Below the pieces are notes generated by a model. The model was not told where the DNA came from. It saw nothing but the letters and a program-made list of their open reading frames with translations, and made no database searches. Both the position numbers and the translations under genes were made by a program. A DNA stretch of 64,000 nucleotides, from contig JAFYYW010000021.1 in assembly GCA_017548985.1 (NCBI GenBank), positions 1 through 64,000 on the forward strand. The letters run 5' to 3'. Below, piece by piece: positions 52,348 through 62,296 of the stretch. Positions within the stretch are counted from its first letter, which is position 1. The number at the start of each line of letters is the position of its first letter. The DNA is from Bacteroidales bacterium (GTDB lineage: Bacteria > Bacteroidota > Bacteroidia > Bacteroidales > UBA932).

Positions 52348-54010
52348 CAACATATTGACCCGGAATCCTTTGGCGGTCACCTTCCTCTTCATCACCTTGT
52401 GCCTTCTTCCGGTGATGATGATGAGGGATTTCTCTCCGGACAACGAGCTGAGATACCTCCAGATAGCTGACGAGGCGATAGAGAACGGCAATGTGTTCGC
52501 CTTCACTCTTGACGGGGAAGCTTATGCCGACAAGCCGCCACTTTATCTTTGGATAGTGATGCTTTGCAAGCTCATTCTGGGTAAGCACTCAATGTTCCTT
52601 CTCTCGCTGTTCTCGCTGATTCCCGCTTTTGTGATCATCTCGGTGATGGACCGCTGGTCCGCTCTCGAGAAGGTGACGGACAGGATCGCGGTGGCGTTCA
52701 TGATGATGACCAGCGGATTCTTCCTCGGGCTTTCTTTCTTCCTACGGATGGACATGCTGATGACAATGTTCATCGTGTTGGCGTTGAGGTCGTTCTGGCT
52801 GATGTACACTGGCGCGGGGAACTTGCGGAAGCAATCTTTCCTGTTGCCTGTCTGGATATTCCTGGCCCTGTTCACCAAGGGCCCTGTAGGGCTACTGATG
52901 CCCGTTTTGGCGATTGTTTGTTTTCTTCTGGCCAAACGTCAAGGAAAGGAGATCGGGAAATATCTCGGTTGGAAAACCTGTGGGATAATCGCCGGTCTGT
53001 GCGCGCTTTGGTTCGCTGGAGTCTATCTTGATGGTGGCAAGGACTATCTTGAGAACCTCCTTGTCCATCAGACGGTTGGCCGGGCGGTCAATTCCTTCTA
53101 TCACAAGGCCCCCTTCTGGTACTACTTTGTCGCCATCTGGTACATCGCTGTCCCGTACACCTTCCTCGTAATAGGCGCGTTGGTCGTCTCACTATTCCAA
53201 GCGGGCGACGGCAGGCAGGACTCCGAGCTGTTCTTCGCTGTCACAGTCGTTTCCACCTTGGTGATGCTGTCCGTCTTCAGCTCCAAACTGGCCATCTACC
53301 TGATCCCGGTGATGCCCTTCATGACCCTTCTGTTCGTTGAAGTCCTTCGCCGTACAGGTTGGAAGAAGTGGATGACTTGGGCGTTGGCCGCGCCAGTCGG
53401 ACTTATCGCCGTTTTGGCCCTCGCTGTTTTCCTCGCCCTGTGCTTCAGAAACTCTATTCCATCATTGTCAAGGTTTATTGAACCATATTCATTCTTGAAT
53501 TCCTGGACTTTGAAACTGGCCTTGCTGCTGCTTCTTTCGGGAATGGTGTTTTCCTTGTGTTACCTTCTCTCCAAGAGAAACCCCAGCATATCTTTGATGT
53601 TTGTGGGCGCTTCGATGCTTCTGGCCGGGTATACTGCCTCATCCGCCATTCCGAAAGCAAATGACTGGATTGGTTACGGCAATCTGTGCGAGACCATCCC
53701 AGCCGATGCCGAGGTGGCGACCTTGCGGGTCCGCAGGCCCCTTCCGATGAAAGTGTATCTTGGAAGGGATGTGTCTGATTACCAGAAAGATTTCAATGCT
53801 TTTAAGGAGACTGAGATTGATGGACGTGAGGTTTCGGATGGTCCTCTTGTCCTTGTGACCAGGACCGGAAAGATCGATTCTGACGAAGGACTCGCCGCTT
53901 TCGTGGAGAATAACAACCATTGGTTTGTCGGCCCGTATTGTGCCGTGTCATATAATCCTGAGAATATTAATCCCCAACAATTAAACGAACTAAAAAATTA
54001 TGAGTATTGA
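52328..54010 (+). CDS. GT39/ArnT-like membrane glycosyltransferase
   Basis: 560 residues from ATG at 52328; GTG at 52322 is an alternative, and the start lies inside the LAB_N gene. About twelve membrane helices in the ArnT/PMT layout: FSPDNELRYLQIADEAI is the periplasmic catalytic-Asp loop, followed by ADKPPLYLW, then a C-terminal periplasmic domain (about 440-560). It should transfer a sugar from a polyprenyl phosphate donor to a periplasmic acceptor such as lipid A. With GT2 and LAB_N it makes a three-gene modification unit. Its last codons overlap glnN by 11 nt. Confidence 0.85.
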   Translation: MSRPSFDNILTRNPLAVTFLFITLCLLPVMMMRDFSPDNELRYLQIADEAIENGNVFAFTLDGEAYADKPPLYLWIVMLCKLILGKHSMFLLSLFSLIPAFVIISVMDRWSALEKVTDRIAVAFMMMTSGFFLGLSFFLRMDMLMTMFIVLALRSFWLMYTGAGNLRKQSFLLPVWIFLALFTKGPVGLLMPVLAIVCFLLAKRQGKEIGKYLGWKTCGIIAGLCALWFAGVYLDGGKDYLENLLVHQTVGRAVNSFYHKAPFWYYFVAIWYIAVPYTFLVIGALVVSLFQAGDGRQDSELFFAVTVVSTLVMLSVFSSKLAIYLIPVMPFMTLLFVEVLRRTGWKKWMTWALAAPVGLIAVLALAVFLALCFRNSIPSLSRFIEPYSFLNSWTLKLALLLLLSGMVFSLCYLLSKRNPSISLMFVGASMLLAGYTASSAIPKANDWIGYGNLCETIPADAEVATLRVRRPLPMKVYLGRDVSDYQKDFNAFKETEIDGREVSDGPLVLVTRTGKIDSDEGLAAFVENNNHWFVGPYCAVSYNPENINPQQLNELKNYEY

Positions 54011-56180
54011 CAGATTCGCTCTAGTGAGAGAGTCCTTCGAGAAGAAGGTGGTTCCTGCGGAGAAACCGGAAAAGAGACCGTCAGAGTATTTTGGCGAGCT
54101 GGTTTTCGACCGTCGTAAGATGGCCGAGTATTTGGACGAGAACACTCTCGCCGCCCTTCTTGATTGCGTCGACAATGGCAAGCCTTTGGACCGTGACACG
54201 GCCGACAAGGTGGCCGAGGGCATGAAAGAATGGGCCTTGCGGCATCATGTGACGCACGTGACCCACTGGTTCCAGCCGCTGACTGAAGGTACGGCTGAGA
54301 AGCACGATTCCCTCATCGAATATGACGGGAAGGGTGGAGTGATTGAGAAATTCGACGGCAAGTCATTGGCCCAGCAGGAACCGGACGCCTCCTCTTTCCC
54401 CAACGGAGGCATCAGGGCGACTTTCGAAGCCAGGGGCTATACCGCCTGGGATCCCACATCACCTGTGTTCATAATGGACGACACCCTATGTATCCCCACC
54501 GTGTTCATCTCCTACACGGGAGAGGCTCTTGACTACAAGACCCCTCTTAAGAAGGCTTTGAAAGCAGTCAGTGACGCCGCGGTGCCTATCTGTCAGCTTT
54601 TCGATCCCTCCGTCACCAGGGTTTTCTCATATCTTGGCTGGGAGCAGGAATATTTCCTCGTGGACGAGTCGCTATATGCCGCTAGGCCAGATCTGATGAT
54701 TACCGGACGGACGCTCATGGGACACGCCTCGTCGAAGAACCAGCAGCTTGACGACCATTATTTCGGAGCTATCCCCGCCAGGGTCGCCGAGTTCATGAGA
54801 GATCTCGAGATCGCCGGCCACAAGCTCGGAATCCCGATAAAGACTCGCCACAACGAGGTGGCCCCCAACCAGTTCGAGTTGGCGCCCATCTTCGGTGAGA
54901 CCAATCTCTCGAACGACCAGAACCAGTTACTGATGAATCTGATGAACACCATCGCGCGGAAGCATGGTTTCGTGGCGCTTCTCCACGAGAAGCCCTTCGA
55001 GGGGGTCAACGGTTCCGGCAAGCACAACAACTGGTCTCTCGGTACCGACACCGGGACTTTGCTCCTGGCCCCGGGCAAGGACTCCATGGGCAACCTCCAG
55101 TTCGTGACTTTCTTCGTCAACGTGCTGGCCGCCGTCCAGAGACACAACGGCCTGCTCAAGGCATCGATAGCCTCCGCTACCAACGCCCACCGTCTTGGCG
55201 GTAACGAGGCTCCGCCGGCAATCGTGTCGGCATTCCTCGGAAGGACTATGACTGGAGTCCTGAGGAAGCTTTTGGAGGTACCCTCGGACACCCCTATCGA
55301 GATTGCCGGAAAGAAGGGCCAAAGCCTTGGACTTGTGGAGATTCCGGAAATATTCGTGGACAACACCGACCGCAACAGGACTTCACCTTTCGCTTTCACG
55401 GGCAACCGTTTTGAGTTCCGCGCTGTGGGATCTTCCGCCAATTGCGCTGGCGCGATGACAACTCTTAACGCTGCGGTGGCTGAGCAACTTATAGAGTTCA
55501 AGGCCAAACTGGATGTCGAGCTTTCCGCGGGGAAGCCCTTGAATGTGGCTGTCTTGGATGTGTTGAAACCTATCATCGCCTCGATAATCGACGTGGTCTG
55601 TTTCGATGGGAACGGTTACGCTCCCGAATGGCAGGAGGAGGCTCGCATGCGTGGTCTCAATGTCGAGACCAGCGTCCCTGAGATGATCAAGGAGTTCACC
55701 AAGCCCGAGTCGGTCGAGATGTTCAGCAAGACAGGTGTATATTCTTTCAAAGAACTTGAGGCTCGTAATGAGGTCAAGTGGGAGATGTACATCAAGAAGG
55801 TGCAGATCGAGTCTAGGGTGATGGTCAGGATGGCTATCAACCACATCATTCCCGCTGCCCTTGATTACAAGCGCAGGTTATTGAAGGAGGTCGCGTTGAG
55901 CAGGGCTGTGTTCGAGGACACGGCAGGCTGTTCCGTGGAGCTTGGGCTTATCAACCAGATCAATTTCTACATCGAGGAGATTAGCGCCAAGGCTGAGGCG
56001 ATGAAGAAGGCCAGGAAGATGGCGAACAGCATAGAGGATCTCTACGAGAGGGCCGTGGCGTACCACAAGATCGCCGAGGCGCTGAACGACCTGCGCCGTC
56101 CCATCGACAAACTCGAAGAGAGGGTGGATAACCGTACATGGCCCCTCCCGAAATATCGCGAGCTTCTGTTTATCAGTTAG
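54000..56180 (+). CDS. glnN: Glutamine synthetase type III
   Basis: 726 residues, the length of GSIII. It makes glutamine from glutamate and ammonia using ATP. Visible are the signatures HVTHWFQPLT near the N-terminus, FSYLGWEQEYFLVDE (metal and glutamate site), KTRHNEVAPNQFELAPIFGE, and the ATP-binding region KPFEGVNGSGKHNNWSLG. The start ATG at 54000 lies inside the end of the GT39 frame, an 11-nt overlap in another frame. No -7 box is visible nearby, so it may depend on readthrough, which is odd for a central nitrogen enzyme. Confidence 0.97.
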   Translation: MSIDRFALVRESFEKKVVPAEKPEKRPSEYFGELVFDRRKMAEYLDENTLAALLDCVDNGKPLDRDTADKVAEGMKEWALRHHVTHVTHWFQPLTEGTAEKHDSLIEYDGKGGVIEKFDGKSLAQQEPDASSFPNGGIRATFEARGYTAWDPTSPVFIMDDTLCIPTVFISYTGEALDYKTPLKKALKAVSDAAVPICQLFDPSVTRVFSYLGWEQEYFLVDESLYAARPDLMITGRTLMGHASSKNQQLDDHYFGAIPARVAEFMRDLEIAGHKLGIPIKTRHNEVAPNQFELAPIFGETNLSNDQNQLLMNLMNTIARKHGFVALLHEKPFEGVNGSGKHNNWSLGTDTGTLLLAPGKDSMGNLQFVTFFVNVLAAVQRHNGLLKASIASATNAHRLGGNEAPPAIVSAFLGRTMTGVLRKLLEVPSDTPIEIAGKKGQSLGLVEIPEIFVDNTDRNRTSPFAFTGNRFEFRAVGSSANCAGAMTTLNAAVAEQLIEFKAKLDVELSAGKPLNVAVLDVLKPIIASIIDVVCFDGNGYAPEWQEEARMRGLNVETSVPEMIKEFTKPESVEMFSKTGVYSFKELEARNEVKWEMYIKKVQIESRVMVRMAINHIIPAALDYKRRLLKEVALSRAVFEDTAGCSVELGLINQINFYIEEISAKAEAMKKARKMANSIEDLYERAVAYHKIAEALNDLRRPIDKLEERVDNRTWPLPKYRELLFIS

Positions 56181-56189
56181 TTCCCGTTT

Positions 56190-57650
56190 TTAAAGCAGGG
56201 GAGAGAAGAGTCGGACGACAGACTCCCCGATTCGACGGTACCATGGGCGGAGTGACCATTCCTGGAGAGCCAGCTCATGGCACCGTTCGATGTCGGTCTC
56301 GAAAATGTCCTTGCACCGGAGAGCCGTCTCCTCATCGAAGATGTAAGTGTTGATCTCATAGTTGATATCAAAACTGCGGCTGTCGATGTTGGCGGAGCCT
56401 ACGCTGGAGAGGTAATCGTCACAGACGAAGGTCTTCGAATGGATGAACTCTCCCTGTCGCAGGTAAAGCCTGACCCCGGCGCGGAGTATCTCCTCATAAT
56501 GTGCCCTGTTGGCGGGTCGGGTGATGAAATTGTCAGCCCGCTCAGGCAGCATCAGGCGGATGTCCACCCCGCTCAAGGCGGCTATCTTCATGGCGTCGAG
56601 GACAGGTTCCGGGGGTACAAAATACGGAGTCTGGATCCAAATGTATCTTTTGGCCCGTTGTATGGCCCACTCATAACTGTACAACAGCATCGGCCTCGGC
56701 CTGTCCGGCTCATCCGGAACAATCTGCACCAGTTTGTCCCTCATCACCTTGTCCCCGCTGATTGCCGTATCCTCCGGAGGGAATTGTTCCGGGTAGTAGT
56801 CGATAATCGGGCGGTCGATGGTGCCTCGGCTGGTGAGCCAGGAGTCGAGGAAGGCATACTGAAGCGTGGACACGGCCGGTCCGGTCAACCGCAGGTGTGT
56901 GTCCCGCCACAGTTTGAAATAATTGTCGTTGATATTCATCCCTCCGGTGTACCCGATCTTTCCGTCTATTACCACTATCTTCCTGTGATTGCGGTAATTG
57001 AGTGAAGTCACCAGTTTCAGGATGTGGGCCCGAGGGTTGGTGAACCGGATCACCTCGACCCCCGCTTCCCGCATGTCATTGTAGTACCTGGCCCGGATAG
57101 GGATATTGGCGATGTTCTCCACGATGAACCTCACCTTCACCCCCTCACGGGCCTTCTTCATCAGCGCCTCCTTCACCGATTTGCCGCTCTCGTCGTCCCC
57201 GAACCGGAAATATTCCATGTGGATATATTCCTTGGCCTCGAGGATGTCTTTGATAAGCAGCTCGGCCTTCCTCGCCCCGCTGGTGATGATCTCGAGATCA
57301 TTGCCGGAAGACACGCAAGGGTAACCCTCGCTTCCCAGCATCGTCGCCAGTGGACGGAAGTCCTCCCGTACGAGGGAGTCCGCTCCGTGACCGAAGAGGA
57401 GGTGTTTAAGAGTGTCATTGGAACCCTTCTCGAAGACTTCCTTGTACTTCTGGTGGCGTCTGTCGAATATCCAGTGGTGACGATAGTTGATCCCGCAGAG
57501 GAAGTACAGGACTATCCCCACCAGCGGCAGGGCCGCAATGATCAGCAACCAAGCGAACTTCCTTCCCGCGTCGCCTTTGTCTACCAGGATGATGACAACG
57601 ACTGTCAGAATCAGTAGGATGTACAGGATGGAGACGATCAGTTGCAGCAT
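56190..57650 (-). CDS. cls: Cardiolipin synthase
   Basis: 486 residues. Two N-terminal membrane helices with a PLDc_N region (about 1-60), then two HKD phospholipase-D motifs: HRKIVVIDGKIGYTGG (HxKx4D) and HSKTFVCDDYLSSVGS. It condenses phosphatidylglycerol into cardiolipin at the membrane. Both HKD motifs are intact. It follows glpF by 9 bp, placing it with glycerol genes; glycerol is the co-product of the reaction, which makes the pairing sensible. It converges with glnN, 9 bp apart. Confidence 0.93.
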   Translation of the reverse strand: MLQLIVSILYILLILTVVVIILVDKGDAGRKFAWLLIIAALPLVGIVLYFLCGINYRHHWIFDRRHQKYKEVFEKGSNDTLKHLLFGHGADSLVREDFRPLATMLGSEGYPCVSSGNDLEIITSGARKAELLIKDILEAKEYIHMEYFRFGDDESGKSVKEALMKKAREGVKVRFIVENIANIPIRARYYNDMREAGVEVIRFTNPRAHILKLVTSLNYRNHRKIVVIDGKIGYTGGMNINDNYFKLWRDTHLRLTGPAVSTLQYAFLDSWLTSRGTIDRPIIDYYPEQFPPEDTAISGDKVMRDKLVQIVPDEPDRPRPMLLYSYEWAIQRAKRYIWIQTPYFVPPEPVLDAMKIAALSGVDIRLMLPERADNFITRPANRAHYEEILRAGVRLYLRQGEFIHSKTFVCDDYLSSVGSANIDSRSFDINYEINTYIFDEETALRCKDIFETDIERCHELALQEWSLRPWYRRIGESVVRLFSPLL

Positions 57651-57659
57651 GTTTCAGAT

Positions 57660-58397
57660 CTAGAATACGAGAAGGTAGATTCCGGCGGCTATGACGCATC
57701 CGATCATAGGACCGGCCACGGGAACCCAGCTGTAGTCCCAGCCGCTGTCACGCTTGCCCTCAAGCGGGATCAAGGCGTGGATGCAACGGGGACCAAGATC
57801 CCTGGCGGGATTAAGGGCATAACCTGTGGTTCCTCCCAGTGACATGCCGAGTGACATGATTATGGCCGTCACGGGGAAGGCTCCGATACTGCCGAGGCCG
57901 ACAGCCGGAGTGTTGCCCTGGGTGCCGATGGCGAGAATCAGGAACACAAGCACGCAAGTGGCCAGGATCTCGCTGAACAGGTTGGCCGGCTTGTGATCGA
58001 TGGCAGGCATGGTGCAGAATGTGCCGAGGATACCATCAGGATTGTCCGTGGAGGCTTTGTAATGATCTCTGTAATAGAGATATACAAGTCCGGCTCCCAC
58101 GAAGCCTCCGAGCATCTGGGCTACGCAATAGGGGAGAACCTCATTCCAAGGGAAGGTGCCGGCGACGGCGAGTCCGAGGGACACGGCCGGATTGAGATGA
58201 GCTCCTGAATATGGTCCGGCGATGAATACACCGGCCATCACCGCGAAACCCCAAGCGAGGGTAATGACGATCCATCCGGCTCCTTTAGCCTTGGATCTCT
58301 CCAGGGTAGTGGCGGCGCAGACACCGTCACCCATAAGCACTAGCACAAGCGTTCCGATGAACTCGAAAACGCATTTTGTCCATAAAGTCACTTCCAT
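57660..58397 (-). CDS. glpF: Glycerol uptake facilitator (aquaglyceroporin)
   Basis: 245 residues with six membrane helices and two half-helices. NPA motifs: GAHLNPAVSLGLA and GYALNPARDLGPR. The Asp following the second NPAR is the aquaglyceroporin signature, so glycerol rather than water alone should pass. It lies 4 bp after glpK and 9 bp before cls in a glycerol operon. Confidence 0.94.
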   Translation of the reverse strand: MEVTLWTKCVFEFIGTLVLVLMGDGVCAATTLERSKAKGAGWIVITLAWGFAVMAGVFIAGPYSGAHLNPAVSLGLAVAGTFPWNEVLPYCVAQMLGGFVGAGLVYLYYRDHYKASTDNPDGILGTFCTMPAIDHKPANLFSEILATCVLVFLILAIGTQGNTPAVGLGSIGAFPVTAIIMSLGMSLGGTTGYALNPARDLGPRCIHALIPLEGKRDSGWDYSWVPVAGPMIGCVIAAGIYLLVF

Positions 58398-58401
58398 ATT
58401 C

Positions 58402-59889
58402 CTAAAGATTATTGATTGTCCTTCTTATAGCGTCGGCCCAGCCCTCCTTGAGGGTATGAACCTGATTCTCACTTGCTTCCGGAGTAAATGTCCGCTCGGC
58501 TAGCCATTGGCTCTTGATGTCTTCGATGCTGTCCCAGAACCCTACCGCGAGTCCGGCGAGATAACACGCTCCTTTCGCTGTGGTCTCGGTGACTTGGGGC
58601 CGGATCACATCCGCTCCGAGAATATCCGCTTGGAATTGCATCAGGAGGTTGTCCCTGGAAGCTCCTCCATCGACCTTCAACTCGGCAAGGCGCACTCCAG
58701 CGTCTTTTTCCATGGCGTTCACGATGTCCATCGTCTGGAAGGCGATCCCCTCCAGAGCCGCGCGGGCGATGTGTCCGGCGGTCGTGCCTCTTGTTATTCC
58801 ATGGATGCAGCCTTTGGCATATTGATCCCACCAAGGGGCTCCCATACCGGTCAGGGCTGGAACGAAATATACTCCTCCGTTATCCGGAACAGTCTTGGCG
58901 AGTTCCTCGACTTCGGCTGAGCTCTTTATGATTCCGAGCCCGTCCCGAAGCCATTGAATGACCGATCCGCCAACGAAGATGCTGCCCTCAAGGGCATAGT
59001 TGACAGTGTCTCCGATTTTCCAGGCTATTGTGGTGAGGAGATTGTTCTTCGACATGATAGGTTCGGTTCCGGTATTCATCAGAAGGAAGCATCCGGTGCC
59101 ATAGGTATTCTTGACAGAACCAGGCTCAGTGCACATCTGCCCGAACAGGGCGGCCTGCTGGTCACCGGCTATTCCGGCCACAGGGACTCCCTCCGCGAAA
59201 CCATATCCGGAAGTCACCCCGTAGACTTCGCTTGAAGATCGTACCTCAGGCATCATTGAGATGGGAATATTCAGAAGCTCAAGAAGTTCCGGATCCCATT
59301 GCAGGGTGTGGATGTTGAATAGCATGGTCCTGGAAGCGTTGCTGACATCTGTGACGTGTGTCTTTCCGCCGGTCAGGTTCCATACCAGCCAGGAATCCAC
59401 TGTCCCGAAACGGAGCTTTCCTGCCTTGGCCTTCTGCCTGGCTCCGGGAACGTTGTCGAGGATCCAGCGGATCTTCGTGCCGCTGAAATACGCGTCGATT
59501 ATAAGGCCGGTCTTCTCACGGATCTTTTCCGTCAGCCCGGCTGCCTTGAGGGAGTCACAAAACTCAGAGGTCCTGCGGTCCTGCCAGACGATAGCGTTGT
59601 GTACAGGGGTGCCGGTCTCTGCGTCCCATACGATAGTGGTCTCTCTCTGGTTGGTTATGCCGATCGCGGCGATATTGGCCCCGGTCAGTCCCAAGGTGGA
59701 GATGGCCTCGGCCGCCACTCCTGCCTGGCTGGACCATATCTCCATGGGGTCATGCTCCACCCAACCTGGTCTGGGGAAATGCTGGGTGAACTCTTTCTGA
59801 GCGACCGACACGGCATTGCCACCGCGGTCGAAAACGATTGCCCTGGAGCTGCTTGTGCCCTGATCCAAGGCTAGTATGTACTTGTCCAT
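58402..59889 (-). CDS. glpK: Glycerol kinase
   Basis: 495 residues. It phosphorylates glycerol to sn-glycerol 3-phosphate and so traps it in the cell. FGGY-family motifs: [16 protein letters not shown] at the N-terminus, [13 protein letters not shown] (substrate loop), [13 protein letters not shown], and [19 protein letters not shown] in the C-terminal domain. All are intact and the length is standard. It lies 23 bp after miaB; the G3P can serve glycolysis or phospholipid synthesis. Confidence 0.97.
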   Translation of the reverse strand: MDKYILALDQGTSSSRAIVFDRGGNAVSVAQKEFTQHFPRPGWVEHDPMEIWSSQAGVAAEAISTLGLTGANIAAIGITNQRETTIVWDAETGTPVHNAIVWQDRRTSEFCDSLKAAGLTEKIREKTGLIIDAYFSGTKIRWILDNVPGARQKAKAGKLRFGTVDSWLVWNLTGGKTHVTDVSNASRTMLFNIHTLQWDPELLELLNIPISMMPEVRSSSEVYGVTSGYGFAEGVPVAGIAGDQQAALFGQMCTEPGSVKNTYGTGCFLLMNTGTEPIMSKNNLLTTIAWKIGDTVNYALEGSIFVGGSVIQWLRDGLGIIKSSAEVEELAKTVPDNGGVYFVPALTGMGAPWWDQYAKGCIHGITRGTTAGHIARAALEGIAFQTMDIVNAMEKDAGVRLAELKVDGGASRDNLLMQFQADILGADVIRPQVTETTAKGACYLAGLAVGFWDSIEDIKSQWLAERTFTPEASENQVHTLKEGWADAIRRTINNL

Positions 59890-59912
59890 ATTATTAAGCT
59901 ATAGTTTCAGTG

Positions 59913-61235
59913 TCATTCCACTATCTGTCCGAGAAGAGTGGCCGAGGTGCAAGACTCGATCTTCACCTGGACATAGTCTCCAGCTTTGTGGCCAAGCCCG
60001 GGAAAGACGCACATCTTGTCACTGCCGGTCCTTCCGCAAAGTTCCTCGGGGTTCCTCTTAGAGGGACCTTCAACCAGAACCTCGAAAACCTTACCCAAAT
60101 CCCGGCGGTTGCTCTCCAGGCTCAGTTGGTTCTGGAGATCGATTATCTCATTCAGCCTGCGTGTCTTCACATCCTGGGGGACATCGTCCGGATAGTGCCT
60201 GGCGGCAAGGGTTCCCGGCCTTTCCGAGTAGCAGAACATGTAGGCATAGTCGAAGGCGGCCTCCTTGAATAAGGATAAGGTGGCCTGGTGGTCTTCCTCC
60301 GTCTCCGAGCAAAAGCCCGCGATAACATCCGTGGTTATCCCGCAGCCAGGGATCAGCTCCCTGATCTTACGCACCCTTTCCATGTACCACTCCCTGGTGT
60401 ATCTTCTTCTCATCTTCTCCAGCATCCTGTCGCTTCCTGACTGGACGGGAAGGTGGATGTGGTCGCAGATATTCTCTCGCGCCGCCATGGTCATGATCAG
60501 CTTGTCGCTGATATCCTTAGGGTGGTTGGTGGCGAACCGGACCCTCAACGAGGGGTCGATCGCGGCGACGGAATCCAGAAGATCCGGGAAATCAACATCC
60601 TTATCTTCTGATTTCCAAAGATATGAGTCAACATTCTGTCCCAGAAGGGTAACTTCTTTGTAGCCTTTGGAAAAGACATCTCTAGCCTCGGCGATTATGG
60701 TCTCGGGATCCCGGCTGCGCTCGGCTCCTCTGGTGTAAGGCACCACGCAATATGAGCAGACATTGTTACAGCCCCTCATAATGGAGATAAACGCCGAGAC
60801 CCCGTTTTTGTCCGTGCGGACAGGAACGATGTCGGCATAAGTCTCTTCCCGGGACAGCAGGACGTTGATTCCTGGTTTCTCCGGGGAGATCTCCTTGATC
60901 ATGTCCGGGATGGTCCTGTAGGAGTCCGGTCCGGCCACAAGGTCTACCTTCCCGGTCTCTATCAGCTTGTCCTTCAACCTCTCAGCCATGCATCCCACAA
61001 TCCCGATTATCGTCTCGGGCCTGCTCTCTTTCCGCTTGCGGAACACCTCGAGGCGTCCCCATATCCTCTGCTCCGCATTGTCGCGGACCGAGCAGGTGTT
61101 GGCGAGTATGATGTCGGCGTCATCCATTGAGGTGGTCCTCTCGTAGCCCTCTTTCCTCATTATCGAGAAAATGACCTCCGAGTCCACCACGTTCATCTGG
61201 CATCCGTAAGTCTCTATGTATATCTTTTTGTCCAT
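59913..61235 (-). CDS. miaB: tRNA-2-methylthio-N6-dimethylallyladenosine synthase
   Basis: 440 residues. The N-terminal UPF0004 domain has TYGCQMNVVDSEV and two further cysteines (CSVRDN, VGCMAE) for the auxiliary 4Fe-4S cluster. The radical-SAM motif is CNNVCSYCVVPYTRG with CxxxCxxC. A TRAM domain covers the last 65 residues. It adds the methylthio group to i6A37. Divergent from the lipoprotein gene, with its own -7 box 18 nt upstream of the ATG. Confidence 0.96.
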   Translation of the reverse strand: MDKKIYIETYGCQMNVVDSEVIFSIMRKEGYERTTSMDDADIILANTCSVRDNAEQRIWGRLEVFRKRKESRPETIIGIVGCMAERLKDKLIETGKVDLVAGPDSYRTIPDMIKEISPEKPGINVLLSREETYADIVPVRTDKNGVSAFISIMRGCNNVCSYCVVPYTRGAERSRDPETIIAEARDVFSKGYKEVTLLGQNVDSYLWKSEDKDVDFPDLLDSVAAIDPSLRVRFATNHPKDISDKLIMTMAARENICDHIHLPVQSGSDRMLEKMRRRYTREWYMERVRKIRELIPGCGITTDVIAGFCSETEEDHQATLSLFKEAAFDYAYMFCYSERPGTLAARHYPDDVPQDVKTRRLNEIIDLQNQLSLESNRRDLGKVFEVLVEGPSKRNPEELCGRTGSDKMCVFPGLGHKAGDYVQVKIESCTSATLLGQIVE

Positions 61236-61252
61236 CCGGTTCGCTATATTTA

Positions 61253-61260
61253 CAAAGATA
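61253..61260 (-). promoter_or_regulatory. -7 promoter box for miaB
   Basis: The plus strand reads CAAAGATA (TATCTTTG on minus), 17-18 nt before the ATG at 61235. It may also serve glpK-glpF-cls, as no box is visible ahead of glpK. Confidence 0.55.
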
Positions 61261-61290
61261 TGGATTTTTCAGCGAATAAGTATTTTTTCC

Positions 61291-61298
61291 TATATTTG
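61291..61298 (+). promoter_or_regulatory. -7 promoter box for the lipoprotein/SPOR/rpoN genes
   Basis: TATATTTG ends 24 nt before the ATG at 61323 and is back to back with the miaB box at 61253-61260. Confidence 0.55.
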
Positions 61299-61322
61299 TA
61301 GGACTTGAAATGTGTTCAAGAT

Positions 61323-61805
61323 ATGAGAAAGTATTGGTCCAAATCGCTCCTGATCTTTTTGGCGGTCGTGTCGTTGACTCTCTCGGGCTGCGCCAGCCTG
61401 AAGAAGGTCAAGGACATCAAGATCACATCCGTCGGAGTGGAGTCATATTCATTCAGCGGGCTCAGATCCATCAACGCCTTGCTCGCGATCGGGGTTGACA
61501 ATCCCACCTTCGCTTTCAAGGTGACCCGGCTGAACGGGATATTGAAATACAAGGGCGAGGACTTCGCTTTTTATTCGGCCGACACTCTCAGTGTCGACAG
61601 GCAGTGTGTCAAGGTGTATGACCTTCCATGCTCCGCCACCTTGAGCGAGGGAGTCAGCCTGATGCAGGCTATCCAGATCATGAGAAACGGCACCCTGGAA
61701 GGTTTCACCACCGATGTGGAGGCCAGGGTGAAACTCAAGAGCGGGGCTGGTACAACCTTGAAATACAAGGATATCGACCTTCAAGAATTGTCCGAGAGAA
61801 GATGA
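61323..61805 (+). CDS. LEA14/WHy-like lipoprotein
   Basis: 160 residues from the ATG at 61323. The signal peptide ends LTLSGCASLKK, a lipobox with Cys at about residue 22. The mature part reads as a single LEA_2/WHy beta-sandwich (SFSGLRSINALLAIGVDNPTF, with the VDNPT motif of the fold). Such lipoproteins are common in Bacteroidetes; they are envelope proteins of unknown role. Overlaps the next gene by 4 nt (ATGA). Confidence 0.78.
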   Translation: MRKYWSKSLLIFLAVVSLTLSGCASLKKVKDIKITSVGVESYSFSGLRSINALLAIGVDNPTFAFKVTRLNGILKYKGEDFAFYSADTLSVDRQCVKVYDLPCSATLSEGVSLMQAIQIMRNGTLEGFTTDVEARVKLKSGAGTTLKYKDIDLQELSERR

Positions 61806-62293
61806 GAAGATTATTAGATTTGTTTATAGTTCTGGCTTTGTGCCTTGGCTCGGCAGGGATCGCCGCCGCTCAGGATAACACTGTGGATCCCTCCTTGGGC
61901 CCCGCCGTGGACTCGACACTTATTGGTAAAAGCATATTCAACTTGATGCCGAACGTGACTGTCCATCAGTCACAGAGCATATTGAACTCAATGAACCGGC
62001 AGATATCCTCCAACTCTTCCAGGAAGGTTTCCGGTTTCAGGGTCAGGATTTTCAATGACAACAAGCAGAACTCCAGGGGAGCTTCCGAGGCGGCGATGGC
62101 CCGTTTCAAGGGGATGTATCCCGGAGTGGCCGCTTACAGGACATATTCGAATCCGTTCTTCAAGGTCACCGTGGGAGATTTCAGGACCAAGTCCGAGGCT
62201 ATGCAGCTCATGCAGAGCATCAAAGGTTCATTCCCTTCGGCTTTCATCGTGAAGGAGACGATCAACTATCCTCCTGTGGGATCAATCTATTAG
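61802..62293 (+). CDS. SPOR-like secreted protein
   Basis: 163 residues from the ATG at 61802. A signal peptide ends at about residue 23 (GIAAAQD). The C-terminal 70 residues (VSGFRVRIFNDNKQNSRGA, then FFKVTVGDFRTKSEAMQLM) match the SPOR fold, which binds denuded peptidoglycan. The GDF signature following the strand FKVTV is typical. Likely role: periplasmic, peptidoglycan or division related. It sits 3 bp before rpoN, an order also seen for other short envelope genes in this phylum. Confidence 0.72.
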   Translation: MRRLLDLFIVLALCLGSAGIAAAQDNTVDPSLGPAVDSTLIGKSIFNLMPNVTVHQSQSILNSMNRQISSNSSRKVSGFRVRIFNDNKQNSRGASEAAMARFKGMYPGVAAYRTYSNPFFKVTVGDFRTKSEAMQLMQSIKGSFPSAFIVKETINYPPVGSIY

Positions 62294-62296
62294 GCG

